Positions 9,158 through 16,346 of a DNA stretch of 32,477 nt are shown here, in pieces. The stretch comes from a virus. Location: positions 1-32,477 of the IMG/VR virus record IMGVR_UViG_3300023174_008595; one strand, given 5' to 3'. The notes under the pieces were generated by a model that was not told where the DNA came from, ran no database searches, and was given only the letters and a program-made list of their open reading frames with translations. A program made the translations under genes and the position numbers. The first letter of the stretch is position 1; each line of letters opens with the position of its first letter.

Positions 9158-10663
9158 TTATGTCAGATTCTCTATAGTGAAATTCGATGAGACGTTCATG
9201 AATTTCTCCTTAATTCCATTTGTTGACAACAGGACGTCTATTGTGTATGCACTTCCTGGTCTCAAATTTGATGTGTCGAATTTGAAAAACATTCCTTCTG
9301 AATCACTTGAAATCTTTGTAGAGCCCTTCTGTTCATCGAAAGGAACTACAATCTCATTTGTTGCCACGTCTCTAATTTGATAATATGCATTCTTTATCAC
9401 CGTATTTGGAGACTTTATGGGCAATTTTGTCAAAAATATTCTTGGATTTGTCTGATCAAATATGTTCAGCCTGACTGTAGGTTCTGCATCTACGGGGTAT
9501 CGAGAATTTAATTCAGAAATAGACAGTGCATAATTTTTTATGTTCCTATCGCTTGTTCGGTCCTGTTTTCTGAAAGTCAATTTACTTCCTGTCACATATG
9601 CAATGCTTTTGTCAATTGAGCTCCAAATAGGCGTAAATTCTATTGACCCAGACTGAGAAAGCTTTTTGGAAAGATTTGCATCTGAAGAGAGTAAAATGAC
9701 TGATGCTTCATAAATTCCATCTGCATAATTTGAACCAAAAGAATGTTGAGACCCTGTCACTTGATAGGAATATACTCCTCCCGATATAGGGGTCTCTAAT
9801 CTGAAAAGCAGGCAGTTGCTTCCAGTTATCTGAGTCAAAGAACTGCCTGACACAATGTTGCTGATATTTCCTGCAGAATAGTTGTACAACTTAATATTGC
9901 ATGAAGTGTCAAGTGTCAGATTTTTAGTATCATCCGATATAGAGTCATCAAAACCAACGATCAAAGACGGATGTTTTGTGACATCGTATGCATTTCTTGA
10001 ACCAAATCTTTTTACGAAATAAGATTTGGTGTTGTCTTCCAAGTCATTTTTAAAAGATATTCTGAATCCACTGTCAGGTATGTCTCCTGCCAAAGTGGCA
10101 GACACTATCTTGGTCACGTCAACAATGAGATCTTCTTCTCCTGATGCAAAAACTTGAGTGACTTCTGTCGATGCAATGCTTGTTGAGCTTGTTATGTAAT
10201 CTCCGGACCCCGTAGAAAAACATGCAAGACCACACCCTGATACAAACCACTGTGTTCCCTTTGAGGATGTGAGCCAATTGCTGACATCATAATCCGAATA
10301 GTATGTTACATTTTTTCCTATTCCTTCGTCAAATGAAGAAGACATAGGAAATACGCTTATAGAGAAATTTGCAGGTGTAGGTTGACCGCCATAGACGTCT
10401 TTTAGTCTCATCTTGCAGAAGAAACTTGGATCATTAATGTCTATTTTGCTTGAACTGAATAATTCTTTGACGCTAGACATGTCAAAATGAATAAGAATTC
10501 TAGAAAGCTCTCTGTTAGGAGTCGAGCCGCTCATTGAAGCCCCATAGAGCTTAAAGAGATCAAGTGTTCCTGCATAGCCGACGTTTGAATTTAGTTTTCT
10601 TTTTCTTTTGACGACCTTGTCAGTTATGTAAGTGTCTTTGTCGGATTTGAGTATCTTCAGCAT
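9158..10663 (-). CDS. DNRLRE (CBM96-like) domain virion protein
   Basis: The product has 501 residues. The N-terminal ~235 residues follow the DNRLRE/CBM96-like layout: KDTYITDKVV at the start, GYAGTLDLFKLYG, then ELSRILIHFDMSSV (compare R-LLRFDLSS), CKMRLKDVYGG, a middle with VDVTKIVSATLAG, DSGFRISFK, and a closing SFYFKRF-type strand (seen as SYFVKRFGSRNA) with PSLIVGFDD. Members of this family are beta-sandwich modules of secreted wall or sugar-binding proteins. The C-terminal half has Ig-like strand patterns (SGGVYSYQVTGSQ, SAYTIDVLLSTNGIKEKF). The ATG has GAGGA 7 bases upstream. It sits between gp6/J and the tail-I-like gene, where P2-type phages usually have no gene, suggesting a baseplate-attached accessory or decoration protein. 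The virion location is inference. Confidence 0.75.
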   Translation of the reverse strand: MLKILKSDKDTYITDKVVKRKRKLNSNVGYAGTLDLFKLYGASMSGSTPNRELSRILIHFDMSSVKELFSSSKIDINDPSFFCKMRLKDVYGGQPTPANFSISVFPMSSSFDEGIGKNVTYYSDYDVSNWLTSSKGTQWFVSGCGLACFSTGSGDYITSSTSIASTEVTQVFASGEEDLIVDVTKIVSATLAGDIPDSGFRISFKNDLEDNTKSYFVKRFGSRNAYDVTKHPSLIVGFDDSISDDTKNLTLDTSCNIKLYNYSAGNISNIVSGSSLTQITGSNCLLFRLETPISGGVYSYQVTGSQHSFGSNYADGIYEASVILLSSDANLSKKLSQSGSIEFTPIWSSIDKSIAYVTGSKLTFRKQDRTSDRNIKNYALSISELNSRYPVDAEPTVRLNIFDQTNPRIFLTKLPIKSPNTVIKNAYYQIRDVATNEIVVPFDEQKGSTKISSDSEGMFFKFDTSNLRPGSAYTIDVLLSTNGIKEKFMNVSSNFTIENLT

Positions 10664-10675
10664 GATATTTCCTCA

Positions 10676-12550
10676 TTACGTATTGGATACGCACCTTCCA
10701 ACTATGTTGATATCCGGGTATTTAAACTCAAAAATTCCTCCATCAGGCGGGTATATCATCTGATTTCTTGTGTTTAATTGAGGATCAAACGATATTGATG
10801 AATATTGCCTGTTTTTTATTGTTCCGTGTAAGTTGTTAAACTTGATGGAATCAACAGAGATTACTCCCGGTTTTGAATATATGGTTGATATTACATCGGA
10901 GATAATTAGCGGTTGTCCTATGTGAAAGTTGTCAACAGACAACTGTGCACTAAGATCAGAAATGATGCTCTGCAACAAAAGGGACTTATTGAGAGAAGGA
11001 TCTGCAACTATTTGAAAGAATAGCTCTAAGTTTATTATGGAAGCATCAAATACGTCCAATGCATCTGACACCATTCTATAAGAATTTAGATATCTCTTTA
11101 GATTGATCTTTAGGCTGTCAGGGGATGTGATCAACTCTCTGTCGATGTTTCTTGAGATTATGTAAAGCCTTGATGCAAGCGGGTTGTTCGGATTTCTCGT
11201 CACAGATGCCCTGTACACTCTGCCAAAGTTGCTTGGCATAGTATAGATTCTTGCAAGAAGATCTTCTTTTGTGACTATTCTTTCCTGAGAATTTTTTATT
11301 GAAGGCACAAGAGCAAGCAATTCCTCTGCAGTTGGGGCATCTTCGCCACCTGCAGCAGCTGCAGGATTGGATGCCTCAATGGTGCTTCTGATCTGAGCCT
11401 GCTGTCCAGCAGTAGGGTTTTCAGGAAAAGAGACAAGAAGGTCTGATATATTTGTCACTGTTCCTGGAAGAACATTGTGTGTCAATCCTCCGCCACTTCT
11501 GTAGGTTATAGTTAAAGTCGTATTGCTTGCTGCAACTCCTAAGGTTGACGTTTGCAACAGCTTTTGAGGATTAAGAGACACTCTTGAAAATGTCTGTGAA
11601 TAAGGAAGGGGTATTGCAAATTCGGATGGGTCAGGAATAATATCGTCTTCAAATGTCTCGGCTGAACCTCCGCCAAAAACAAGTGTAGATCTTCTGTCTA
11701 TTAGTGACACCTGCCTTAAAAATCTGTAAGGAGCAGGTATTATCTTTAGATTGTCCTTGACGAGAGTGTCTATTCCAGACTCATATGAATTACTTGTGAC
11801 ATTTTTATAAACAACGTCATGAGTTAGATTGTCGACTTCATAGTACACATTTCCAAAACCGTCGACGACGCTTACGATCTGAGTTATGTCTGTTTGTGAC
11901 AAAGTTATGCCTCTGAATTGGAAAAAATCTCCAATGTCAAATGTTTCTGTTGTCAAATTTCCTGACGCACAAACCCCTCTTTTCCTTAATATTTTTGTGA
12001 CTATATTTCCGTTAATTCTTCTTCCGTTTGCAACATCTACGGTCGCTGTATCCACAGATATTTGTCCTGTGACAGGGTCCGACTTCCAAAATTTTATGTC
12101 TTCAAGTAGCGTGAAATTGATTCCATTTTCTGAAGTAACAATGGTGTTTGTTAGGATTGTTGGAAGAAGAACAGGATCAACCCTTAGTGTTCCATCATTT
12201 AAGACGGGTATTTCTGCATAGAAATCTACTGACACTATTGCCGAAGAAGCTCCGGCTATTTTTATCCCTGAATTTCTAAGTATACGTTCTACATTTGCAG
12301 TTTCGACGACTGTGTCACTGTTAAGCTCATTGTACAAGTGATCCATGTAAAAAGACATGTTGTCTCCAACGTAGGCCGCCATATCAAGGAAAAGACCTCC
12401 CATCGAAGACTCAGAGAAATCTTGTATCCTGTCTGGATAGTATTGACGGGCGTATTCTAAGAGAACACTTCTAAAGCTGTCAAAATCTCTTGCGAGATAG
12501 TTTTTTTGCCTAATTGACTTTAGGGCTGTTTTATTGTCGTTTATAGCCAT
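10676..12550 (-). CDS. Baseplate wedge protein, T4 gp6 / P2 gpJ family
   Basis: The product has 624 residues from ATG 12550. The N-terminus has the signature of T4-type gp6 relatives: KNYLARDFDSF, LEYARQYYPDRIQDFSESS, GGLFLDMAAYVGDNMSFYMDHLYNE. The C-terminal part (from KEDLLARIYTMPSNFGRVYRA to about residue 590) matches baseplate J: SLKINLKRYLNSYRMVSD, DASIINLELFFQIVADPS, QPLIISDVISTIYSKPGVISVDS. gp6/J proteins form the ring of the baseplate wedge around the hub. An in-frame TTG at 12565 would add five residues, but a GAGGGTG element sits 6 bases before the ATG at 12550, which decides the start. An insert rich in Ala, Pro and Glu near residues 375-415 (NPTAGQQAQIRSTIEASN, AAAAGGEDAPTAEELLAL) is less conserved. 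Very secure. Confidence 0.93.
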   Translation of the reverse strand: MAINDNKTALKSIRQKNYLARDFDSFRSVLLEYARQYYPDRIQDFSESSMGGLFLDMAAYVGDNMSFYMDHLYNELNSDTVVETANVERILRNSGIKIAGASSAIVSVDFYAEIPVLNDGTLRVDPVLLPTILTNTIVTSENGINFTLLEDIKFWKSDPVTGQISVDTATVDVANGRRINGNIVTKILRKRGVCASGNLTTETFDIGDFFQFRGITLSQTDITQIVSVVDGFGNVYYEVDNLTHDVVYKNVTSNSYESGIDTLVKDNLKIIPAPYRFLRQVSLIDRRSTLVFGGGSAETFEDDIIPDPSEFAIPLPYSQTFSRVSLNPQKLLQTSTLGVAASNTTLTITYRSGGGLTHNVLPGTVTNISDLLVSFPENPTAGQQAQIRSTIEASNPAAAAGGEDAPTAEELLALVPSIKNSQERIVTKEDLLARIYTMPSNFGRVYRASVTRNPNNPLASRLYIISRNIDRELITSPDSLKINLKRYLNSYRMVSDALDVFDASIINLELFFQIVADPSLNKSLLLQSIISDLSAQLSVDNFHIGQPLIISDVISTIYSKPGVISVDSIKFNNLHGTIKNRQYSSISFDPQLNTRNQMIYPPDGGIFEFKYPDINIVGRCVSNT

Positions 12551-12571
12551 TTCATTCACCCTCAATTATTG

Positions 12572-13039
12572 TCATATCACGTAAAGCATCACCTGAAGCC
12601 CCTTGCGTGTGACTTCTAATGCGGGTATGTTGTAAGTTATGTTTATTCTTAATATTCCTGTATTGTAGTTTTCGTTCCTGTCGATTATAGACGAGTAATC
12701 TTCAAGCTCAATAAAAGGCATCCATTTCTCAACAGCATTCCTGATTCTATCAATTGCTTCATTGTCAAAAGACTCTTGTGAAACAAATTCTGTAGTCAAA
12801 GGTTTAAGATTTGCGCCAAATTGAAATAATCCTAATCTTTCGCCCCAATTAGTCTGCAAAAGATTTCTTAAATTATCTGCGAACTGCTCTTCTAAACTGT
12901 AATTCATGGCCAAGATGCCGTCTTTGGTCGCAATTGAAAGAGGGGTTTTTATGCCATAAGGCACCGGAGATGATACTAGCACCTCTTCTTTTTCTTGCTG
13001 GCGTGTCTTTCCTGCGCTTTTAAAGCTATATGTTGCCAT
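12572..13039 (-). CDS. Baseplate wedge protein, T4 gp25 / P2 gpW family
   Basis: The product has 155 residues, normal for the gp25-like (GPW_gp25) family. Recognisable features are YSLEEQFADNLRNLLQTNWGERLGLFQFG (helix followed by the R/E-x-x-x-x-FG core), KPLTTEF, then NEAIDRIRNAVEKWMPFIELEDYS and a final strand pair GILRINITYNIPALE. gp25 binds the sheath-facing side of the wedge and links gp6 to the hub and sheath. It lies directly upstream of gp6/J, the order seen in P2 (V-W-J-I) and many myoviruses. The ATG at 13039 follows an 88-base gap shared with a divergent plus-strand gene, so it may have its own promoter. Secure. Confidence 0.93.
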   Translation of the reverse strand: MATYSFKSAGKTRQQEKEEVLVSSPVPYGIKTPLSIATKDGILAMNYSLEEQFADNLRNLLQTNWGERLGLFQFGANLKPLTTEFVSQESFDNEAIDRIRNAVEKWMPFIELEDYSSIIDRNENYNTGILRINITYNIPALEVTRKGLQVMLYVI

Positions 13040-13127
13040 GTCTTCTAACTATTGGTAACATTAAAACTCAGATTTAATACAGTTCATAAGTTTTTACTTT
13101 TAATCATTGAAGTGATACATTGATCTT
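13040..13127. promoter_or_regulatory. Divergent AT-rich intergenic region, candidate promoter
   Basis: This 88-base, AT-rich gap separates the gp25-like gene (minus) from the only plus-strand gene (13128). On the plus strand TTGGTA at 13053-13058 and TAATAC at 13075-13080 are 16 bases apart, a poor match to a host sigma-70 promoter. On the minus strand TGTATTAAATC is the closest thing to a late-promoter TATA box. Neither is convincing alone. The divergent arrangement itself is the main argument that a promoter is here. Confidence 0.25.
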
Positions 13128-13388
13128 ATGTTGACAGATGAAGTTGCAAGGCAGTTGGCAGAAACATTGACCTCAAAATTGAAATCCGCAGAAGGTCTTG
13201 ACACAAAATCTACTTGGACATTAATTTTTTCAGAACTTTTTAAGTCTTTAAAAGATAATGGGGTCATTGAAGTAAAACAGCTTGAAAACATTGATGTCAT
13301 TGGTCCTTCTTTGATGGGAACAGCAGGTCCCGTTGTTGGGACAATATCTCCTCCTTCAATGGTGAGCTTAAAGGGAAAAATTACTTGA
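13128..13388 (+). CDS. Small acidic protein of unknown function, opposite strand to the operon
   Basis: The product has 86 residues: an amphipathic helical N-terminal half (DEVARQLAETLTSKLKSAEG, then LIFSELFKSLKDNGVIEVKQLENID) and a Gly/Pro/Ser-rich tail (GTAGPVVGTISPPS). It is not a known family to me. Codon choice (GAA, AAA, ACA, TCT) matches the surrounding genes, whereas the overlapping minus-strand frame gives an atypical Ser/Phe-rich peptide; this is why I prefer the plus strand. It is the only gene on this strand in the window. It converges with the spike gene, overlapping its 3' end by 8 bases. No strong ribosome binding site precedes the ATG. A virion-assembly or regulatory role cannot be told apart. 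Confidence 0.6.
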   Translation: MLTDEVARQLAETLTSKLKSAEGLDTKSTWTLIFSELFKSLKDNGVIEVKQLENIDVIGPSLMGTAGPVVGTISPPSMVSLKGKIT

Positions 13389-14865
13389 TTAACACCTTTG
13401 AAGCATAAATCCCAGTAACGCTAGATCCTTTTACTCCTATGCTTCCTCCCATGGTATCTGTCAAGGGAGCCCCTGTTACTTCTCCGGGGGCGACAGGTAT
13501 TTGTTTGCTGCAAAGAATTGCTTTATCTGCGTCTTCACCACCAAGCTTTAATAAAGCCTTGCTTCCAGGTTTGATTATTATCTCACCTTTGTTGTTGATG
13601 GTAATGGATCCCCAATTGGAAGAATCTATTGATTCTGACTTTATGTCGACTCCAGTGGGGCTTTTGTCAATTTCGAATCCAGTTACAAGTATTTGAATGT
13701 CGCTTCTTGCTATTAACCTGACTTTATCAGTCTTAATGACTATTGCTGCATCTCCTAGAGATGAATCTTCAACATTAAAATCTTTGTTTGATTCAAGTCC
13801 AAAATATTTGTCTGGTGATGTTCTTTGAGAAATCAGAATTCTGCTTCTATCGCTCTTATAGTCAGGATCACCTTCGGAATCTTTTAAGTTTTCGGTGCTT
13901 TTGTCTATCTCTTTTCTAAGAATAGGGCCCTTTATTAGACCTTTTGCACCCAATGTGCTTGTCACAGGCATTTGTTTTCCAAATGTCTCAGAGGATTGTC
14001 CTCTTCCTGCAACAATGTCTATAGACCCGGAATCTTTAGAGAAATCTGTTTTCTCTGGCGATCCGATTCTGTCTGTGCCAAGAACAACAAGTGTATTATT
14101 TGTTCCTTCAAGAACAACGTCACCAGGTCTTTTTGTGAATCGAGGAATAGGTTCATATTCAAGCAGTTTGGATGCACTGGTTTCCGAAATAAGTCTCTCA
14201 AATATGTCTTCTTGCTCTCCAGGAAGAAGAACTGAATCTCCTCTTGTGAATCTATCATTTTCGACAGTTATGCTCGGTCCATTCCTCATCTCAGACCAAT
14301 CAGACTTAGGGTCTTCTGATTCATTTTGTTTATCTTGAGATTCTTCTTCTTCTGAAACAGTTTCTTTTGAAGCAGAATTATCAAATTGGTCTTTTGTGGA
14401 TGTTTTCTTTTTTATCTCGTAGACATTTCCTGGGTGCGAATGATTGACATCATCTGTTTGATGAGTGTCAACAACTCTGCTTATCCAAAAGGCTATTTCA
14501 GAAATAGCTCCCGGTTTCTCGAACATTGCCCATACGGCTTCACCTGGTTTGCAAGGAAGAGATAAGTGTGAAGGAAAGAACGGCACCATAAACATGGGCT
14601 TGTCATATCCTCCTATCAATTTACCTATTATAGAATTTCTCGGAAGAAATTCTGCAAATCCTGGGTTTGAAACCTTCTTTTTCCACTCTTCTATTTTTTG
14701 TTGATCTTTTATGTCTTTATTTGGGTCGTTTATTGTTTCAATGACAACGACCCTGACAAACGTGGAAGGAGTTATTGGTTTATAATTTCTTATGTCATCA
14801 GGGTCAAGAGCTCCACGGGATGCGTCGTCATTTTGTTCTGCTCTTGTTTTAAAAGGGTCAGACAT
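13381..14865 (-). CDS. Baseplate central spike / hub protein (gp5/gpV-like, no lysozyme domain)
   Basis: The product has 494 residues. Residues about 70-155 look like an OB-fold hub domain (RNSIIGKLIGG, FFPSHLSLPCKPGEAVWAMFE, SEIAFWISRVVDTH). A long acidic, low-complexity linker follows (about 155-200: KETVSEEEESQDKQNESEDP). The C-terminal third has the strand repetition of a needle-like beta-helix: DAAIVIKTDKVRLIARSDIQ, GSITINNKGEIIIKPG, SKALLKLGGEDADKAILCSK. This architecture fits the cell-puncturing spike of contractile tails. Unlike T4 gp5 there is no lysozyme motif between OB fold and helix. It lies upstream of gp25 and gp6/J, the V-W-J order. The ATG at 14865 follows the previous stop by one base. 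Spike assignment is strong by context, moderate by sequence. Confidence 0.8.
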   Translation of the reverse strand: MSDPFKTRAEQNDDASRGALDPDDIRNYKPITPSTFVRVVVIETINDPNKDIKDQQKIEEWKKKVSNPGFAEFLPRNSIIGKLIGGYDKPMFMVPFFPSHLSLPCKPGEAVWAMFEKPGAISEIAFWISRVVDTHQTDDVNHSHPGNVYEIKKKTSTKDQFDNSASKETVSEEEESQDKQNESEDPKSDWSEMRNGPSITVENDRFTRGDSVLLPGEQEDIFERLISETSASKLLEYEPIPRFTKRPGDVVLEGTNNTLVVLGTDRIGSPEKTDFSKDSGSIDIVAGRGQSSETFGKQMPVTSTLGAKGLIKGPILRKEIDKSTENLKDSEGDPDYKSDRSRILISQRTSPDKYFGLESNKDFNVEDSSLGDAAIVIKTDKVRLIARSDIQILVTGFEIDKSPTGVDIKSESIDSSNWGSITINNKGEIIIKPGSKALLKLGGEDADKAILCSKQIPVAPGEVTGAPLTDTMGGSIGVKGSSVTGIYASKVLIK

Positions 14866-14866
14866 A

Positions 14867-15217
14867 TTATGAGCTCAACTTCTTAAACATCTCTTCGGGG
14901 TCTATTTCTTCTTCCCTTTTTGACTCTGCTTTAGAAACTAATTCAGACAATTTTATTATCTGATCATTTGCTCGACTCATTCTTTCAATATAAATTGCAA
15001 GAGTCTTTCCGTGAATTGCATGTTCTGTGCTTTTTTCTTGAACTATGTCCACCAAAGTATTGAAGAGCACGTATGCATTCTGACGATCTGTTATTGCATT
15101 CTCATAAATTTCTTTCCACAGTTTCTTCTTTTTGTCAGTAACGTTGTCGATCTGATCAAGAAGGTCAGAGAAGTCTTTTATCTTGTCGCCCGAAGTATTT
15201 TCTGTGTTCTTCTTCAT
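14867..15217 (-). CDS. Small helical protein, possible gp16-like small terminase
   Basis: The product has 116 residues and is almost entirely helical and charged: KDFSDLLDQIDNVTDKKKKLW, then RQNAYVLFNTLVDIVQEK, TLAIYIERMSRANDQIIKLSEL, ending EEIDPEEMFKKLSS. The spacing of the central helices (Y/W-x-x-I, a patch around STEHAIHGKTLA, then a helix with RANDQIIKL) recalls the coiled-coil centre of T4-type gp16 small terminases (there ATEHPRAYEV and DxNxxLLxL). This is resemblance of pattern only, not a firm family match. It lies between the sigma factor and the spike; terminase genes are not otherwise visible here. Other possibilities are a chaperone or any coiled-coil assembly factor. The gene itself is well supported. 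Confidence 0.75.
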   Translation of the reverse strand: MKKNTENTSGDKIKDFSDLLDQIDNVTDKKKKLWKEIYENAITDRQNAYVLFNTLVDIVQEKSTEHAIHGKTLAIYIERMSRANDQIIKLSELVSKAESKREEEIDPEEMFKKLSS

Positions 15218-15230
15218 GATTACAATATAT

Positions 15231-16043
15231 TCAATTGTCTTTATAGTCTGACTTCGATTTTTTATATCTCCTTTTTATGGACTGCATTGCAGTTGTCAAC
15301 TGTTTTGGAGATAAACCTGAAAGCTCTCTCATATAGAGAAGAACAGCACTTTTGTTGAGAAGATCAATGTCATCAATGTTTTCAAAAATTGTGATGATGG
15401 CATTGATGCAAGTCAACTCATTTTCAGTTTTTACTTTTGACCTAATGTCATATAAAAGATTTACTGTATTTTGTGTAAAGAATTGTGTCTCAAATAAAGT
15501 AGGTTCTGGCATTACAATGTTATGCTCTTCTATTATCAAAGACTCATGAGAAGTAAGTGTTGCTGGATCATCTAAGCTTACATTTTTCTTTGTACGTTGA
15601 GCCTTTTGTTTTGTCCTAATGATTAACCAATTTTTGGCAACAACATTGAAGTAGGAAAATGCGTTAGTTCCTCTTGAGGCATCGAACTTGTGAATCGTTT
15701 CAAACAAGAAGTTGATACAATCATTCTTCAGATCATCATATGTGTCATGCATTCCAGTGAACTTGTGGATGTTTATTAGATTTTCTACAAGCTTCTTAAA
15801 GGCAGGCAATATCTCTTGGACATAGAGCTTGTCTTTGTCTTTTTTTACAGAAGAGTTCTGGTAATTAACGATTGCCTCTTGTGTCCCCGCATTGAAATAC
15901 AGCTTTAAGTTAATTTTTTCTGTTTTTTCTCCTGCTGTAGATTCGGGCGATTGTTCAATCTCAACGACGGCTTCTTCTGACAAAGCAATTGAAGTCTTTC
16001 GTTTTCTAGATCTCCTCTCCGGATTTTTCTTTTTTTCTAACAT
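15231..16043 (-). CDS. Phage late-type RNA polymerase sigma factor (gp55-like)
   Basis: The product has 270 residues. Residues about 75-150 match sigma region 2: EILPAFKKLVENLINIHKF, DDLKNDCINFLFETIHKFDASRGTNAFSYFNVVAKNWLI, which parallels the housekeeping pattern DLxxEGxxGLxxAxxKFDxxRGxxFSTY with a helix for polymerase binding and -10 recognition. The C-terminal LLYMRELSGLSPKQLTTAMQSIKRRYKK resembles a reduced helix-turn-helix, as in region 4. The N-terminal 45 residues are basic then acidic and look disordered. T4-type phages use gp55 to direct host RNA polymerase to late promoters, and this protein likely drives the virion genes downstream. It is longer than T4 gp55 (about 185 residues). 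The ATG at 16043 lies 6 bases after the upstream stop. Sigma identity is fairly sure; late function is inferred. Confidence 0.8.
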   Translation of the reverse strand: MLEKKKNPERRSRKRKTSIALSEEAVVEIEQSPESTAGEKTEKINLKLYFNAGTQEAIVNYQNSSVKKDKDKLYVQEILPAFKKLVENLINIHKFTGMHDTYDDLKNDCINFLFETIHKFDASRGTNAFSYFNVVAKNWLIIRTKQKAQRTKKNVSLDDPATLTSHESLIIEEHNIVMPEPTLFETQFFTQNTVNLLYDIRSKVKTENELTCINAIITIFENIDDIDLLNKSAVLLYMRELSGLSPKQLTTAMQSIKRRYKKSKSDYKDN

Positions 16044-16049
16044 AGTCTT

Positions 16050-16346
16050 TCAATTTTCTTCCAACGCTATAGAATCATCTAAAATTTTTGCAACAACAAG
16101 CACTGAGTCTCTTGCAACCGCTATGTCTCTTACGAGCTCCTTCACCAAGGGTTCGTCAGAAAATATCTCTATTTTAGACTTCTCTAAGATTCTTTCATGT
16201 TGCTCCACAAGAATGTCAAGTGACGTTTGTATTGCCTCTTGCAGCTCATCCATTTTTTCAATATGTGCCAAATTGATTTGCACACTATAAAAGAGTGCAG
16301 ATGCACAGGCACAAAGAGCAGTTGTAAGAGCTATCGAAAGTATCAA
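16050..16346 (-). CDS. Small membrane-anchored helical protein, unknown function
   Basis: The product has 98 residues. The N-terminus ILSIALTTALCACASALFYS is a single hydrophobic segment, probably a membrane anchor or uncleaved signal, followed by a soluble helical region rich in Glu, Asp and Leu (MDELQEAIQTSLDILVEQHE, FSDEPLVKELVRDIAVARDS). The start is TTG in a TTGA overlap with the upstream glycosyltransferase stop, with AAAGG 6 bases upstream; the first ATG would remove the membrane segment. The segment is not a clean lipobox. Similar small phage proteins with an SDEP-V motif are common and uncharacterised. It could act at the host membrane, but nothing shows lysis function. Confidence 0.65.
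   Translation of the reverse strand: MILSIALTTALCACASALFYSVQINLAHIEKMDELQEAIQTSLDILVEQHERILEKSKIEIFSDEPLVKELVRDIAVARDSVLVVAKILDDSIALEEN

Noticed and set aside
13100-13300. Minus-strand 66-residue open frame
   Set aside because: It is Ser/Phe-rich with an atypical composition, and overlaps the plus-strand frame at 13128-13388, whose codon choice fits the genome better.
13895-14338. Plus-strand open frames inside large minus-strand genes (also 5479-5838, 7163-7510, 21780-22190, 15892-16290)
   Set aside because: They are antisense shadows of well-supported coding regions and have no recognisable domains.
16050-16346. Lipoprotein or spanin call for the small membrane protein
   Set aside because: The N-terminal Cys lie in a hydrophobic segment without a proper lipobox, and no partner spanin or holin is nearby.
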